Source: UBA2029 sp037447125
GTDB lineage: Bacteria; Chloroflexota; Anaerolineae; Aggregatilineales; Aggregatilineaceae
Direction: 5' to 3'
NCBI GenBank assembly: GCA_037447125.1
Contig: JBBIHG010000017.1
Span: forward strand, 1 to 49,178
Length of the DNA stretch: 49,178 bases
Made by a program: the position numbers and the translations under genes. Below the pieces are notes generated by a model that worked only from the letters and a program-made list of their open reading frames with translations, was not told the origin of the DNA and ran no database searches. Shown in pieces: positions 7,637-16,894 of this stretch. Within the stretch, counting starts at the first letter, position 1, and each line of letters starts with the position of its first letter.

Positions 7637-10600
7637 TTACGCCTCCGTCAGTTGTTCGGTGCGCGACACGCCCACGCTGTAATACTTCGCGGCGGGGTGG
7701 TGCACGAGGATCGCCGCTGTAGACTGCTCCGGCACAAGCTGGTAGGCGGGTGTCAATGACATGCCCAGCATCTCCTCGGCGGGCAGCAGCCGGAACAGCG
7801 TGGCGTGGTCTTCCAGGCCGGGACAGGCGGGGTAGCCCCAGCTATAACGTTTGCCGCGCTCGACGGGCAGGCCAAGCTCGCGGTTGATGTGCCGATTCAG
7901 ATAGGTGGCGGTCGCCTCGGCGGTCTGCACAGCCAGCCCGTGAAAGAAGTACGCTTCGGTGTATTCGTGTGCTGCCTGCAGCGCGTCGAAGCGCCCGGTT
8001 GCTCCCGCGCCGACAGTGACGACCTGCAGCGGGCAGACATCCACCCGCTCGCCCTCAGCGGGGGCGAAGTAGTCGGCCAGACAGAGATGCTCGCCGAACG
8101 GCTGGCGCGGGAAGTTGAAGCGGGCGATCTCACGCAGCACGCCCGACCCGGCGTAGAGGGCCGGGTCGTAAAGGATCACGGCGTCGCCGTCGGCCTGCGC
8201 CGGGAAGTAGCCATAGACGACCTGGGGGCGCAGGGTGCGGTCGGTCAGCGCCGCGCGTTTCATGCGTCCCAGCCGCGTCTCGAACTCGCGTTCCAGGCGC
8301 GCCCACTCGTCGCCGTGCGCGTTGCGCGCCCCCCAACTCAGCCGGAAAAGCTCCGGCTTGTGAATGTAGGGGAAGACCGCTTCCAGCGGGATGTCGCGCA
8401 CGGTGCGCGTGCCCCAGAAGGGCGGCGTGGGGATATCCGGGGCGGGGCCGACCGTTGAGCGGCGGTCGGGGGTGCGCCGGTCGCGGACTGGCGGGCGCTC
8501 CCTGCCGATCTCCTGGTACGCCTCGCTGACAATACGCTCCAGCAGAGCCTCACGTTTGGCGGGCGCGACAAGCTGCTCCATCACCTCCAGCCCCTCGAAG
8601 GCGTCCTTGCAGTAGAACACGCCCGGCGCATACGGCTCGCCGCCGTCCTCCAGGAAGAGGATGCGCCGTCCGAAGGCGCGGTTGATGGCCGCCCCGCCGA
8701 TCAGCACGGGGATGGACAGGCCGCGCCGGGCCAGCTCGTTGACGATGAGCGGCATCTGTTTCGACGTGCTGACCAGCAGCGCGCTCAGGCCGATGGCGTC
8801 GGCCTTGTACTGCACCGCCGCGTCAATGATCACGCTGGCCGGAGTCTGCTTGCCCAGGTCGTGCACGGTGAAGCCGTTGTTGCTGAGGATGGTACGTACC
8901 AGGTTCTTGCCAATGTCGTGCACGTCGCCGTAGACGGTCGCCAGGACGACGGTACCCTTGCTGGCTCCCTCTGCCCGCTCCAGGAAGCTCTCCAGGTAGG
9001 CGACGGCCCTCTTCATCACCTCGGCGCTCTGCAGGACGAAGGGCAGGATCAGCTCGCCCGCGCCAAAGCGGTCGCCGACCTCCTTCATGGCGGGCAGCAG
9101 CACGTTGTTGAGCACGCCGACCGCGTCTTGGCGGGTCAGGCAGTCGTCAATCAGCGCCTCGACGCCCTCCTTCTTGCGGTGGACGATCTGCCAGTGCAGC
9201 GCTTCTTCGGCGGCCATGCCCTCGGTGGGATCGGCCTGCTCTTCGCCGCCCACCGTCACCGCGTGCTCCTCGAAATAGCGAATGAAGTCGGCCAGCGCGT
9301 CGGGATGCTCGTTGAAGATCAGCGCGTCGGCCAGGCGGCGCTGCTCGGCGGGAATCTCGGCGTAGGGGGTGATGTGCGCCGGGTTGACGATGGCCAGGTC
9401 CAGGCCGGCCTCGACGCAGTGGTACAAAAAGACGCTGTTGAGCACGGCACGCGCGCCGGCGTTCAGCCCAAAGGAGACGTTGCTGACGCCTAGCGAGGTC
9501 AGCACGCCGGGCAGCGCCGCCCTAATGCGGCGGATGCCCTCAATGGTCTCGACGGCGCTGCCGGCCATCTCCGGGTCGCCGGTGGCCAGGGTGAAGGTCA
9601 GCGCGTCAAAGATCAGGTCATGCGGAGCCAGCCCATACTCGTTGACGGCGATCTCGGCGATCTGCCGGGCGATCTCGACTTTGCGGACGGCGGTCCTGGC
9701 CATGCCTGCCTCGTCAATGGTCAGGGCGACGACCGCCGCGCCGTGCCGGACGGCGATGGGCAGCACGGCGTCGGCGCGCCCGCGCCCGTTCTCCAGATTG
9801 ATGCTGTTGATCAGGCCGCGTCCAGGGTAGAGGCACAACGCCGCCTCGATCACGTCTGGCTCGGTGCTGTCAATCATCAGCGGCAGGTCCACCGCCAGCG
9901 CCAGCCGCTTGACGACCTCGGCCATCTGCGCGGCCTCGTCGGGGCGCTCGGTGAGGGCCACGCACACGTCGAGAATGTGCGCGCCNNNNNNNNNNNNNNN
10001 NNNNNNNNNNNNNNNNNNNNNNNNNNNNNNNNNNNNNNNNNNNNNNNNNNNNNNNNNNNNNNNNNNNNNNNNNNNNNNNNNNNNNCGGCCTCGTCGGGGC
10101 GCTCGGTGAGGGCCACGCACACGTCGAGAATGTGCGCGCCAGACTCGGCCTGCTGGCGCGCGACCTGCACGATGCCGTCGTAGTCCTCCTCCAGCAGCAG
10201 GCGCTTGATCTTGCGGCTGCCCTGGCTGTTGACGCGCTCGCCGATCAGGGTAGGGGGCGGCTGCTGGCGCAGGGCGACGGCGCGCATCCCGCTCGACGCC
10301 GCCGGCTCCGTGTCTGGCTGGCGGGTAAGGGTTTTGCGGGGCGTGTGTGAGTCGCTCTGCACGCGCCGAATGAGTTGTTCGAGGTGCTGCGGCGTGGTGC
10401 CGCAGCAACCGCCCACCACGCTCACGCCCCAGTCCACGAACTCGCCGAGCATGGCCGCGAACGGCTCCGGCTGCATCGGGTAGACGGCCTGCCCGTCCAC
10501 GTTGATCGGCAGCCCGGCGTTGGGCAGCACGCTGATGGGGCGGGTGCTGTGCTCGGCCAGGTACTTGACCGGCCCGGCCATGTGCTCCGGCCCGGTGGAG

Positions 10601-11316
10601 CAGTTGAGGCCGATCACATCGGTGGGCAGCGCTTCGAGCGTGGTCAGGGCGCTGGCGATGTCCGTACCGAAGAGCATTCGCCCGCTGGTGTCGAGCGTCA
10701 CCTGCACCTGCAAGGGGATGCGCACGCCCGCCTCGGCGAAGTAGCGCCCGATGCCCACCACCGCGGCGCGCACTTCGAGGATGTCCTGGCTGGTTTCCAG
10801 CAGCAGCACGTCCACGCCACCCTCGACGAGGCCCCGCGCCTGCTCGGCGAATACGCCCGCCAGTTCGTCGAAGGTGATCTTGCTCAGGTCGGGGTCGTCG
10901 GAACTGGGCAGCATCCCGGACGGCCCCATGCTGCCGGCGACGTAGCGCGGGACGCCCGTCTCGGCGGCGAAGCGGTCGGCGACGCGGCGGGCCAGGGCGG
11001 CGGCAGCGCGGTTGATCTCGACCACTCGCCCGGCTAGCCCGTATTCGGCCAGCGTCAGCCGGTTAGAGCGGAAGGTGTTGGTCTCGATGACTTCACAGCC
11101 GACGGCCAGGAAGGACGCATGAATTTCCTCGATCACGTCCGGGCGGGTGATCACCAGGTAATCGTTGCAGCCGTTGGTCTGCTCGCCGCCGAAGTCCTCG
11201 GCGGACAGGTCGTAGCGCTGGATGCTGGTGCCCATCGCCCCGTCGTAGATCAGCACGTGGTCGGCGATGGCGTCGAGATAGCGGCGATTGGTGTGCGGCG
11301 GCAATTGGCTCGTCAT
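7637..11316 (-). CDS. metH: Cobalamin-dependent methionine synthase, split by an assembly gap
   Basis: Transfers the methyl group of methyl-THF to homocysteine through cobalamin. As written, the gene is broken by 100 N (9986-10085), but 55 bases on each side of the N block are identical (9931-9985 and 10086-10140). Dropping the N and one copy gives a continuous 3525-base frame of 1174 residues, close to E. coli MetH (1227). Domains in order are: homocysteine-binding (GLNCSTGP, VGGCCGTTP), pterin-binding (LIGERVNSQGSRKIK), B12 cap (HWQIVHRKKEG), B12-binding with the cobalt-ligating His in YGDVHDIGKN near joined residue 748, and a reactivation domain (RYSWGYPACPG). It therefore needs cobalamin and SAM-driven reactivation. 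It is first in an operon with the methyltransferase/MTHFR gene. Confidence 0.95.
9931..10140. other. Scaffold gap with duplicated 55-bp contig ends
   Basis: Positions 9986-10085 are 100 N. The 55 bases before it (9931-9985) and after it (10086-10140) are identical. Two contigs that overlap by 55 bases were joined as if separated. The true gap is negative, and the apparent metH frameshift (155 extra bases) is an artefact. Confidence 0.95.
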
Positions 11317-11380
11317 TGGCTCGTCCCTATGCGGTGCAGTCTATGCGTGCGGGAAAGGCAGCCCATCGGCACAACAAACC

Positions 11381-11400
11381 GCCCCTTGCTGGCAAGGGGC
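11381..11400 (-). terminator. Attenuator hairpin between the SAM riboswitch and metH
   Basis: GCCCCTTGC and GCAAGGGGC form a perfect stem on the minus strand, followed by GGTTTGTTG. It lies 19 bases beyond the 3' end of the riboswitch and 64 bases before the metH ATG, where the expression platform of a transcription-terminating S-box is expected. The U-tract is weak. Confidence 0.65.
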
Positions 11401-11419
11401 AAACGACGGCTGGCTCAGG

Positions 11420-11527
11420 CCCCCATCTTCCAGAAGACTCCTGCCGGAATTGGCACCTGCCGGGCCAGTGCACCCGGTGGTTGTCGCGGCTTCTACGGGC
11501 CGGTCCCTCCACCGCTCGTGATGAGAG
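11420..11527 (-). ncRNA. SAM-I riboswitch (S-box) of the metH operon
   Basis: Read on the minus strand, the 108-nt segment shows the canonical S-box order. P1 is formed by CUCUCAUC (5') and GAUGGGGG (3'). Between them are GAGCGGUGGAGGGA, then CCGGCCC, then the GCCGCGACAACC region, and the nearly invariant GGUGCCAAUUCC. S-box RNAs bind S-adenosylmethionine and, when it is bound, terminate transcription; a hairpin for this follows at 11381-11400. It controls metH and the methyltransferase/MTHFR fusion. The divergent homoserine dehydrogenase gene is not under it. Confidence 0.93.
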
Positions 11528-11540
11528 AATTGACGGCGAG

Positions 11541-11570
11541 ATCGTAGCATAGCGGCGGCGGCGACGGCAA
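11541..11570 (-). promoter_or_regulatory. Promoter candidate for the metH leader
   Basis: On the minus strand, TTGCCG (11565-11570) and TACGAT (11541-11546) are 18 bases apart. Initiation near 11534 would put the riboswitch at the 5' end of the transcript, which supports the call. Confidence 0.4.
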
Positions 11571-11618
11571 GAATCGCCGCTGGGATGGGCACATCGCAGT
11601 GCTCGGTGAAAAAGCATC

Positions 11619-11697
11619 ACCGCAAAGACGCAAAGAGCGCGGAGAAGAACAAGGCAACATCATTACTTCTTCTCTGTGTTCTCTGCGTCTCTGCGGT
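11619..11697. repeat. Long imperfect palindrome, dispersed-repeat type
   Basis: Arms of 32 bases at 11619-11650 and 11666-11697 are imperfectly complementary (left arm starts ACCGCAAAGACGCAAAGAG; right arm reversed starts ACCGCAGAGACGCAGAGAA), with a 15-base loop. It lies between the divergent metH and hom genes and would form a long hairpin in either transcript. It contains no plausible gene. The base composition (A/G-rich arms) differs from its neighbours. Confidence 0.7.
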
Positions 11698-11768
11698 TCA
11701 AGGATTTCGCCTCCAACGCGACATCCCCCAGCGGGGAAAAAGCCGCGTGCTGCGCGGCGCGAATCGAG

Positions 11769-11774
11769 TATAAT
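11769..11774 (+). promoter_or_regulatory. -10 box candidate for homoserine dehydrogenase
   Basis: A perfect TATAAT sits 73 bases before the hom start. No convincing -35 is visible 16-18 bases upstream. Confidence 0.35.
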
Positions 11775-11847
11775 GGCCCCTGTATCCGGCAGAAGAGCCG
11801 GGAGTTCGTGCGCCGGGTGAGGTGGCGGCCTGAAGGAGTGTTGCGCG

Positions 11848-12888
11848 ATGCACATGCGAATCGCCATGCTGGGCTTTGGCAACGTGGGGCGCGCTCTAGC
11901 GCGGCTGTTGCTGTGCAAGGCGGACGTCCTGCGCGACGATTACGGGCTGACCTTCACGGTCGCGGGCGTCGCCACACAGTCGCGCGGGCGGGCAATCAGC
12001 GCGGAGGGACTAGACCTGGCGGCAGCACTGGCGCTGGTCGAGCGCGGCGAGGCGCTAAGTGCGCTGCACGCCGGACCGTCGGTTGCGGATACGCTCGCCT
12101 TCATTGATGCCTGCCCTGCCGATCTGTTCATGGAGGCGACCTGGCTCAACCCGCGCACGGGCCAGCCAGCGACAGATTACGCGCGCGCGGCGCTGGGCAA
12201 GGGATGCCACCTGGTCACGGCCAACAAGGGACCAGTCGCCCATGCCTACCGCGAACTCAAGGCTCTGGCCGATGCGCGTGGAGTGGGCTTCTTCTTCGAG
12301 AGCGCGGTCATGGACGGCGCGCCGGTGCACGCCATCGGGCGCGAGGCGCTGCTGGCCACGACCATCCAGCGCGTGCGCGGAGTGCTCAACAGCACGACCA
12401 ACTTCATCCTGACGCGGCTGGAGGAAGGAGTGCCGTTCGATGAGGCGGTAGCCCAGGCCCAGGCGATTGGCGTGGCCGAGGCTGACCCATCCACCGACCT
12501 GGAGGGCTGGGACGCGGCGGTGAAGATCGTCGTGCTGGCCAATGTGCTGATGGGCGCTGACCTGCGCCCCACTGATGTGGCCAGGACGGGGATCACGGCC
12601 GTCACCATCGCCGAGGCCCAGGCTGCTGTGATGGAGGGCGCACGCATCAAGCTGCTGTGCGAGGCGGTGCGCGATGGCGACTCTGTGCGGGCCAGTGTGC
12701 GTCCAGTGCGGCTCTCTCTCTCCGATCCGCTGAGCCAGGTGAGTCGGACGAGCAGCGCGGTCACCTTCCAGACTGATACGCTGCATGAGTTGACCCTCGT
12801 GGAGGGCGATCCCGATCCGACAACGACAGCTTACGGGATGCTGGTTGACATGATCAATATCGCGCGCGGACGGCACCGCTTGGGGTAA
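11848..12888 (+). CDS. hom: Homoserine dehydrogenase
   Basis: A 346-residue NAD(P)-dependent enzyme that reduces aspartate semialdehyde to homoserine, the branch point to threonine and methionine. The N-terminus holds the Rossmann motif MLGFGNVGRALARLL. The catalytic domain holds LVTANKGPVAHAYREL, GVLNSTTNFILTRLEEG and AEADPSTDLEGWDAAVK with the expected lysines and acidic residues. It is short because it lacks the C-terminal ACT domain of many bacterial enzymes, so threonine feedback through ACT is not expected. GAAGGAG lies about 9 bases before the ATG. It diverges from metH, placing homoserine supply beside methionine synthesis. Confidence 0.93.
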   Translation: MHMRIAMLGFGNVGRALARLLLCKADVLRDDYGLTFTVAGVATQSRGRAISAEGLDLAAALALVERGEALSALHAGPSVADTLAFIDACPADLFMEATWLNPRTGQPATDYARAALGKGCHLVTANKGPVAHAYRELKALADARGVGFFFESAVMDGAPVHAIGREALLATTIQRVRGVLNSTTNFILTRLEEGVPFDEAVAQAQAIGVAEADPSTDLEGWDAAVKIVVLANVLMGADLRPTDVARTGITAVTIAEAQAAVMEGARIKLLCEAVRDGDSVRASVRPVRLSLSDPLSQVSRTSSAVTFQTDTLHELTLVEGDPDPTTTAYGMLVDMINIARGRHRLG

Positions 12889-12894
12889 CCGGGC

Positions 12895-12939
12895 TCCAGG
12901 TCGCCGGGGACTCCAGGACACCCTCGGCGTCCACCTGGA
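12895..12939 (+). terminator. Stem-loop after hom
   Basis: TCCAGGT (12895-12901) pairs with ACCTGGA (12933-12939), with an inner CGCCG/CGGCG stem. It starts 7 bases after the hom stop. There is no T-tract, so it may stabilise RNA rather than terminate. Confidence 0.4.
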
Positions 12940-12979
12940 ATCCCGCCTGGCCCAGAGAGCATGAGGCAGCTACGACACT

Positions 12980-13606
12980 ATGGACCGCGTCAACCAGCTC
13001 ACTTCACCGTACAGCCCGCTGACTCCGCCGCAGCTTCCCCTGGATTTCAGCGATTTCCTGTCTCTGGTGTGGCGCGTTGATCGCCATGCAGACCAGCCGC
13101 ATCTGGTAGCCTACTACCTGCGCTGCCTGGATGCGCTGGCGCGAGCGCTCGGCTTTCACCGCAAGGGGCTGGGGCGCTTGCTGACCTCCACACCGCCAGG
13201 CTCTCTGTGCCGCTCGTTGAGCAACGTCCCCTTTCGAGAGACGGGGCGGCTGGTTGATGCATCGTCCCGCAAAGCAGCCATTGACCAGTTGGTGCGGTTG
13301 CGCGGCGATGTTGTCGCCATTGGCGCCTACCAGTACGATTGGCTGGTGGGCTGGCCTGGCAGCGGCATTGCCGATGATGAGCTGCGCGAGCGGGTGTTTG
13401 CCACACTCTTCACGGCACTGCGTGGCCAGTACCAGTACTTCGGGCGGCTGCTGCTCGTGATGGATATTGTGCTCCAGGAGCTGCTCCTCGGCACTCGCGG
13501 CGTGAACGAGTTCTCGCTTGGCACGCTGATCGAACGATTTGGTTATCCCGATCCGGAAGACCCCGCCGTGCGGAACCTGTTCCGGGGCGAGTCGAATGGG
13601 CGCTAA
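12980..13606 (+). CDS. Hypothetical protein, 208 residues
   Basis: I do not recognise this family. The protein looks soluble and mostly helical, with no signal peptide, no membrane helix and no metal-binding motif. Segments such as FSDFLSLVWRVDRHADQPHL and LRGQYQYFGRLLLVMDIVLQ suggest amphipathic helices. The ATG at 12980 has only a weak AGG about 14 bases upstream, so the start is uncertain. Codon use and GC match the neighbours, and it lies 17 bases before the SH3 lipoprotein gene on the same strand, so co-transcription is likely. Confidence 0.65.
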   Translation: MDRVNQLTSPYSPLTPPQLPLDFSDFLSLVWRVDRHADQPHLVAYYLRCLDALARALGFHRKGLGRLLTSTPPGSLCRSLSNVPFRETGRLVDASSRKAAIDQLVRLRGDVVAIGAYQYDWLVGWPGSGIADDELRERVFATLFTALRGQYQYFGRLLLVMDIVLQELLLGTRGVNEFSLGTLIERFGYPDPEDPAVRNLFRGESNGR

Positions 13607-13623
13607 GCGCTGAGAAACGAGCG

Positions 13624-14367
13624 ATGACCTACCGACGAAGGCGATGGTCTCTGGGTTCTGTCTGGCTGGCGCTGGCCGGCGCGATCACGGCGTGCAGTCT
13701 GAGCCTGACGCCCGCAGATGAGGCGCAGCGGCGTCTGGAGCGCGCGCCGCTGGTAGTCGTCCTGGCGCCGGTCAACAACAGCGTCTATGCGGAAGGGACA
13801 CAGGTGGTCCTCTACGCGATCGCTCAGGATGCTGGCGCCGGCGTGGCCCGCATCGCGTTCCGTATGGACGACCGGCTCATCAGCGAGGTGGCGGCGGCGA
13901 ACCCGCTGGGCGTGCCATCGTTGCTGGCGCGGGCGGACTGGACGGCGGTTGACAAGCGCCGGCATCTGCTGACCGTGGAAGCGTTCCGTGCCGATGGATC
14001 CCTGCTGGGCGTGCAGGATGTCGCCGTCCAGGTGACCGATGCGCCGGGCGCGGCGGCGGCTTCCGCTCCCAGCGGCGACGCCCAAGGCGTCCAGGAGGTC
14101 GTACCGACTGAGACGCCTGCCCCTGGCCCCGACCAGGGGGTGCTGGCGCAGATCGTCGTGGCCGAGCTCAACGTGCGAGTGGGTCCGGGCACGGGCTATG
14201 AGGCGATCGGCGTGTTGGCCCAGGGTACGCAGGTGAGGGTGACGGGCCGCAGCGCCGATGGCACCTGGCTGCAGGTCTCCTATTCCGGCGGCATGGGCTG
14301 GGTTTTCGCCGAGCTGGTCACTGTCAGCGGGGATCTCGCGGCGGTGCCGGTTGTTGCCGCACCCTAG
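13624..14367 (+). CDS. SH3-domain lipoprotein
   Basis: A 247-residue predicted lipoprotein. After an Arg-rich start, the signal peptide ends in LAGAITAC with lipobox Cys24. Residues about 40-135 look like an Ig/cadherin-type beta domain (VVLAPVNNSVYAEGTQVVL, then GVARIAFRMDDRLI and HLLTVEAFRADGSLLGVQDV). A Thr/Pro/Ala linker is followed by a bacterial SH3 (SH3b) domain at about 170-240 (LNVRVGPGTGYEAIGVLAQGT, GWVFAELV). Such proteins sit on the outer face of the membrane and may bind wall or sugar polymers. The function is unknown. It is convergent with the GT-C glycosyltransferase gene. Confidence 0.75.
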   Translation: MTYRRRRWSLGSVWLALAGAITACSLSLTPADEAQRRLERAPLVVVLAPVNNSVYAEGTQVVLYAIAQDAGAGVARIAFRMDDRLISEVAAANPLGVPSLLARADWTAVDKRRHLLTVEAFRADGSLLGVQDVAVQVTDAPGAAAASAPSGDAQGVQEVVPTETPAPGPDQGVLAQIVVAELNVRVGPGTGYEAIGVLAQGTQVRVTGRSADGTWLQVSYSGGMGWVFAELVTVSGDLAAVPVVAAP

Positions 14368-14407
14368 GAACCCCGCTGGCCGGGCCGCTGCGCCAGCCAC
14401 TGGATCG

Positions 14408-16024
14408 CTAGAACTGGTAGCCCAGGCCGTCGCCCACGAGCGCGGGATCAATGCGCTCGTCCGGGATGATGACGAGCAGGTCCGGCGCCACGCGCGCGCG
14501 CCGGTACGCAATCCCAGCGGCGCGGAATGCCTGCTCAAAGCGTGTGGCCTCCTGGCCGGGCAGCACGACCTCGACGAAAGCCACGCGCTCGGCCTCGAGG
14601 ATGCGCTGCGGCACTTCTGGAAAGCGCACCAGACCCCGCGCTCCGTAGATGTCGTACCAATCCGCCGCCAGAATGCGCTCCCTCGTCTCGAACATCAGCA
14701 CGTGAGCGATGCCGACATCCGTCCACACGTGGCGGATGCCCTCTTCGTCCAGCAGGGCGGTGAGCGGACCAAGCGTCTCTGGCTGGCGGGTGTAGTAGGG
14801 CGAGGCGAAGCTCGTCACCGGGTCGGCGCGCAGGGCGCCGAGCAGGTTCAGGCTGATGATGGAGGTCAGCACCGCCGCCCCGGCAAGCTTGGCACTCGCC
14901 CCGCTGCGGGCCAGCCAGACGGCCAGCGCCGCCGCGCCGATGGGCAGGACGCTGTGCAGCATCAGCACGTAGCGCCCCGTCGCGTCAAAGCCGAACTCGT
15001 TCAGGGCGTGGTTGCCGTAGCCGCTGAGCGCGTAGATCGAGGGCAGGGCAAGCGCGAACGCGGCAAGTAGCACGCGAGTCGCGCGGCGTGCAGCCGGCCA
15101 GGGTCCGCGCCAGGCCCACAGCGCCAACCCGATCAGGCCACCTTCGTATACGATTTGCAGCCACCAGATGGCCTCCCAGCTCAGGATGTGCCAGCGCGGA
15201 TCGCCACTCACCAGGCGGGGAGCCAGGTCATAGGTCAGGTGATCGAGCACGGCGGGCAGGTTGCCCCAGGTGTCACCCTGCGAGCGCAGCAGATAGCGAA
15301 ATGTGGCCCAGTCGTGGCCCAGGTTGTAGGCCCATAGGGGGGTGCTGCCCAGAGCGAAGGCAAAGATGGCGGCCCACCAGGCCCGGCGCAGCGCCGCCCG
15401 ACCTCGCCAGATGAGCACTGCTGCGATTGGAACGGCGTAGAAGACGATGAGCCACGATACCCAGAACGCCACTCCGCCAATGAAGCCTGACAAAGCCAGA
15501 GCGCGCATGCGGATGGAGAGACGATGCCGCTCGTCCACGACGTAGGACGTTCCGATCAGCGCCAGGTTGCCCAGCACCAGCGTCTCGGCGGTGGCGCCCC
15601 ATGCCTTCGTGCCGGTGATCAACAGGTAGGCGGGCGCGAGCGCAGCCAGCAGCGCACTCAGCGCGCCAACCCGCTGGTCGAAGGCGCGCCAGCCCAGCCA
15701 GCCGGTCGTGGCCACGTAAAGCCCGGAGAGCAGCCAGGGAACGAGCTTGAGCGTCACGGCGCTGGCGCCGAACGCGGCGAGCCAGGGGGCGATCAGGTAG
15801 GACTCCAGCGCGGCCAGGTACGGCTGGCCGGGGTGGAAGACGGGGCGCTCCCCGCGCAAAATGGACAGCGCCTGCAGGCCGACCATCCCTTCATCGTAGT
15901 CGTAACGCCACCCGGCACGGACCAGCAGGACCAGGCGCAGTGCCAGACCGGCCAGGGCGCACAGGATGATCAGCGCCACAACGACGCGGGGGCGCGGGAC
16001 GGTCGCACGGAGGCTGGGGGGCAT
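14408..16024 (-). CDS. GT-C fold membrane glycosyltransferase (ArnT/PMT-like)
   Basis: A 538-residue protein with about ten predicted membrane helices. It has the signature of GT-C enzymes that use polyprenyl-phosphate sugars: the first exported loop carries the acidic pair in YDYDEGMVGLQALSILRGE, followed by HPGQPYLAALESYL. The C-terminal 130 residues form a soluble exported domain (LTALLDEEGIRHVWTDVGIAHVL). It probably transfers a sugar to a lipid, polymer or protein outside the membrane; donor and acceptor are unknown. It follows the stalked membrane protein gene by 6 bases and probably shares its transcript. Confidence 0.8.
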   Translation of the reverse strand: MPPSLRATVPRPRVVVALIILCALAGLALRLVLLVRAGWRYDYDEGMVGLQALSILRGERPVFHPGQPYLAALESYLIAPWLAAFGASAVTLKLVPWLLSGLYVATTGWLGWRAFDQRVGALSALLAALAPAYLLITGTKAWGATAETLVLGNLALIGTSYVVDERHRLSIRMRALALSGFIGGVAFWVSWLIVFYAVPIAAVLIWRGRAALRRAWWAAIFAFALGSTPLWAYNLGHDWATFRYLLRSQGDTWGNLPAVLDHLTYDLAPRLVSGDPRWHILSWEAIWWLQIVYEGGLIGLALWAWRGPWPAARRATRVLLAAFALALPSIYALSGYGNHALNEFGFDATGRYVLMLHSVLPIGAAALAVWLARSGASAKLAGAAVLTSIISLNLLGALRADPVTSFASPYYTRQPETLGPLTALLDEEGIRHVWTDVGIAHVLMFETRERILAADWYDIYGARGLVRFPEVPQRILEAERVAFVEVVLPGQEATRFEQAFRAAGIAYRRARVAPDLLVIIPDERIDPALVGDGLGYQF

Positions 16025-16030
16025 GACGCT

Positions 16031-16894
16031 CTACGGTTCAGAGACGATGGTGAAGGGCATCACACTGGAAGGAGTATCACTCGCCCCGATGTACAGGCGA
16101 ATTTCGTAAGTTCCCGGCTCGAAGCCGCTGTCCTGGCCGAAGAAGAAATGCGCCGTGCCGCTGCTGGCCAGGCCCCAGGGGTACGTGTTGTCATCGAAAA
16201 GCTCGCCCTCTTTGAAGATGGCGCGCCGCCACTGCACGCCGTCGGTCATCCCGCTGAACTCCACGAAGAAGTAGATGCGCTTGGTGCCAGTGGCGAATTC
16301 TGTACGCGCGTTGACGGGGCGCAGAGTCGCGTCAACCTGGTCGCTGAGCGCCGTAATGCGCAAGACGGCGCCGGGGCGGGGTGTTACGCCGGCCGGGGCG
16401 GGGGTGGCGAAGGGCGTGAAGGTGGGGAAGGGCGTGGGCGTGGGAGAGTAGGCGGAAGTAGCGGTGATGATCACGATCATCAGGGTGGCTGGCGGGGCCG
16501 TGGGAGTGGACTCCGATTCGGCTGGCCCGGATGTATTCTCCGGCGTGCTGTTGGTGCCGGAGGCAACCGTTGAGGTGGCGTCCGGCGTCTCCAGACCGGC
16601 AGCCAGGCGCGGCGTCTCTTGTGTCACCGTGGGTGTGTCCCCGGTGGCGGAGTCCTCGCCGCCCAGCAGGCCGATGGCAAAAGTCAGCGCGCAGGAGAGA
16701 CTGGCCAGCACGAGCAGACTGAAGGCGAAGAGGAACAGTCGCCAACCGCGCTGACCGGCTTCGCGCCGTCGCCGCCAGAAGACGTCTGTACGGCTGCGGC
16801 GGAACAAGCGCAGTGAGATGAGGATCAATAGCAACGCCAGGGCGAAGAAGCCGCCGGTGAGCAGAGGCAGTGCGTCCTGGATCGTCTCGCGCAT
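16031..16894 (-). CDS. Membrane-anchored protein with Thr/Pro stalk and beta domain
   Basis: 287 residues. Two N-terminal membrane helices (about 11-30 and 50-75) flank a short Arg-rich loop. A Thr/Ser/Pro-rich stalk follows (about 80-165) that includes a second hydrophobic patch, PPATLMIVIITATSAYS. The C-terminal domain of about 110 residues (ITALSDQVDATLRPVNARTEF, IYFFVEFSGMTDGVQWRRA, GTYEIRLYIGAS) looks like a beta-sandwich. I do not recognise a named family. It precedes the GT-C glycosyltransferase gene by 6 bases, which suggests a cell-surface role. GGAG lies 12 bases before the ATG. Confidence 0.7.
   Translation of the reverse strand: MRETIQDALPLLTGGFFALALLLILISLRLFRRSRTDVFWRRRREAGQRGWRLFLFAFSLLVLASLSCALTFAIGLLGGEDSATGDTPTVTQETPRLAAGLETPDATSTVASGTNSTPENTSGPAESESTPTAPPATLMIVIITATSAYSPTPTPFPTFTPFATPAPAGVTPRPGAVLRITALSDQVDATLRPVNARTEFATGTKRIYFFVEFSGMTDGVQWRRAIFKEGELFDDNTYPWGLASSGTAHFFFGQDSGFEPGTYEIRLYIGASDTPSSVMPFTIVSEP

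Noticed and set aside
5740..7722. Long plus-strand open frame (660 codons) opposite the MTHFR fusion gene
   Set aside because: A GC-rich shadow frame. The minus strand carries clear, motif-rich protein sequence; the plus frame is rich in Arg, Gly and His and matches no family.
7637..11316. Genuine frameshift or pseudogene in metH
   Set aside because: The break coincides with the N gap, and the identical 55-base flanks restore the frame exactly when merged.
14375..14397. GCTGGC/GCCAGC stem between the SH3 lipoprotein and GT-C genes as a terminator
   Set aside because: Only 6 pairs and no T-tract on either strand.
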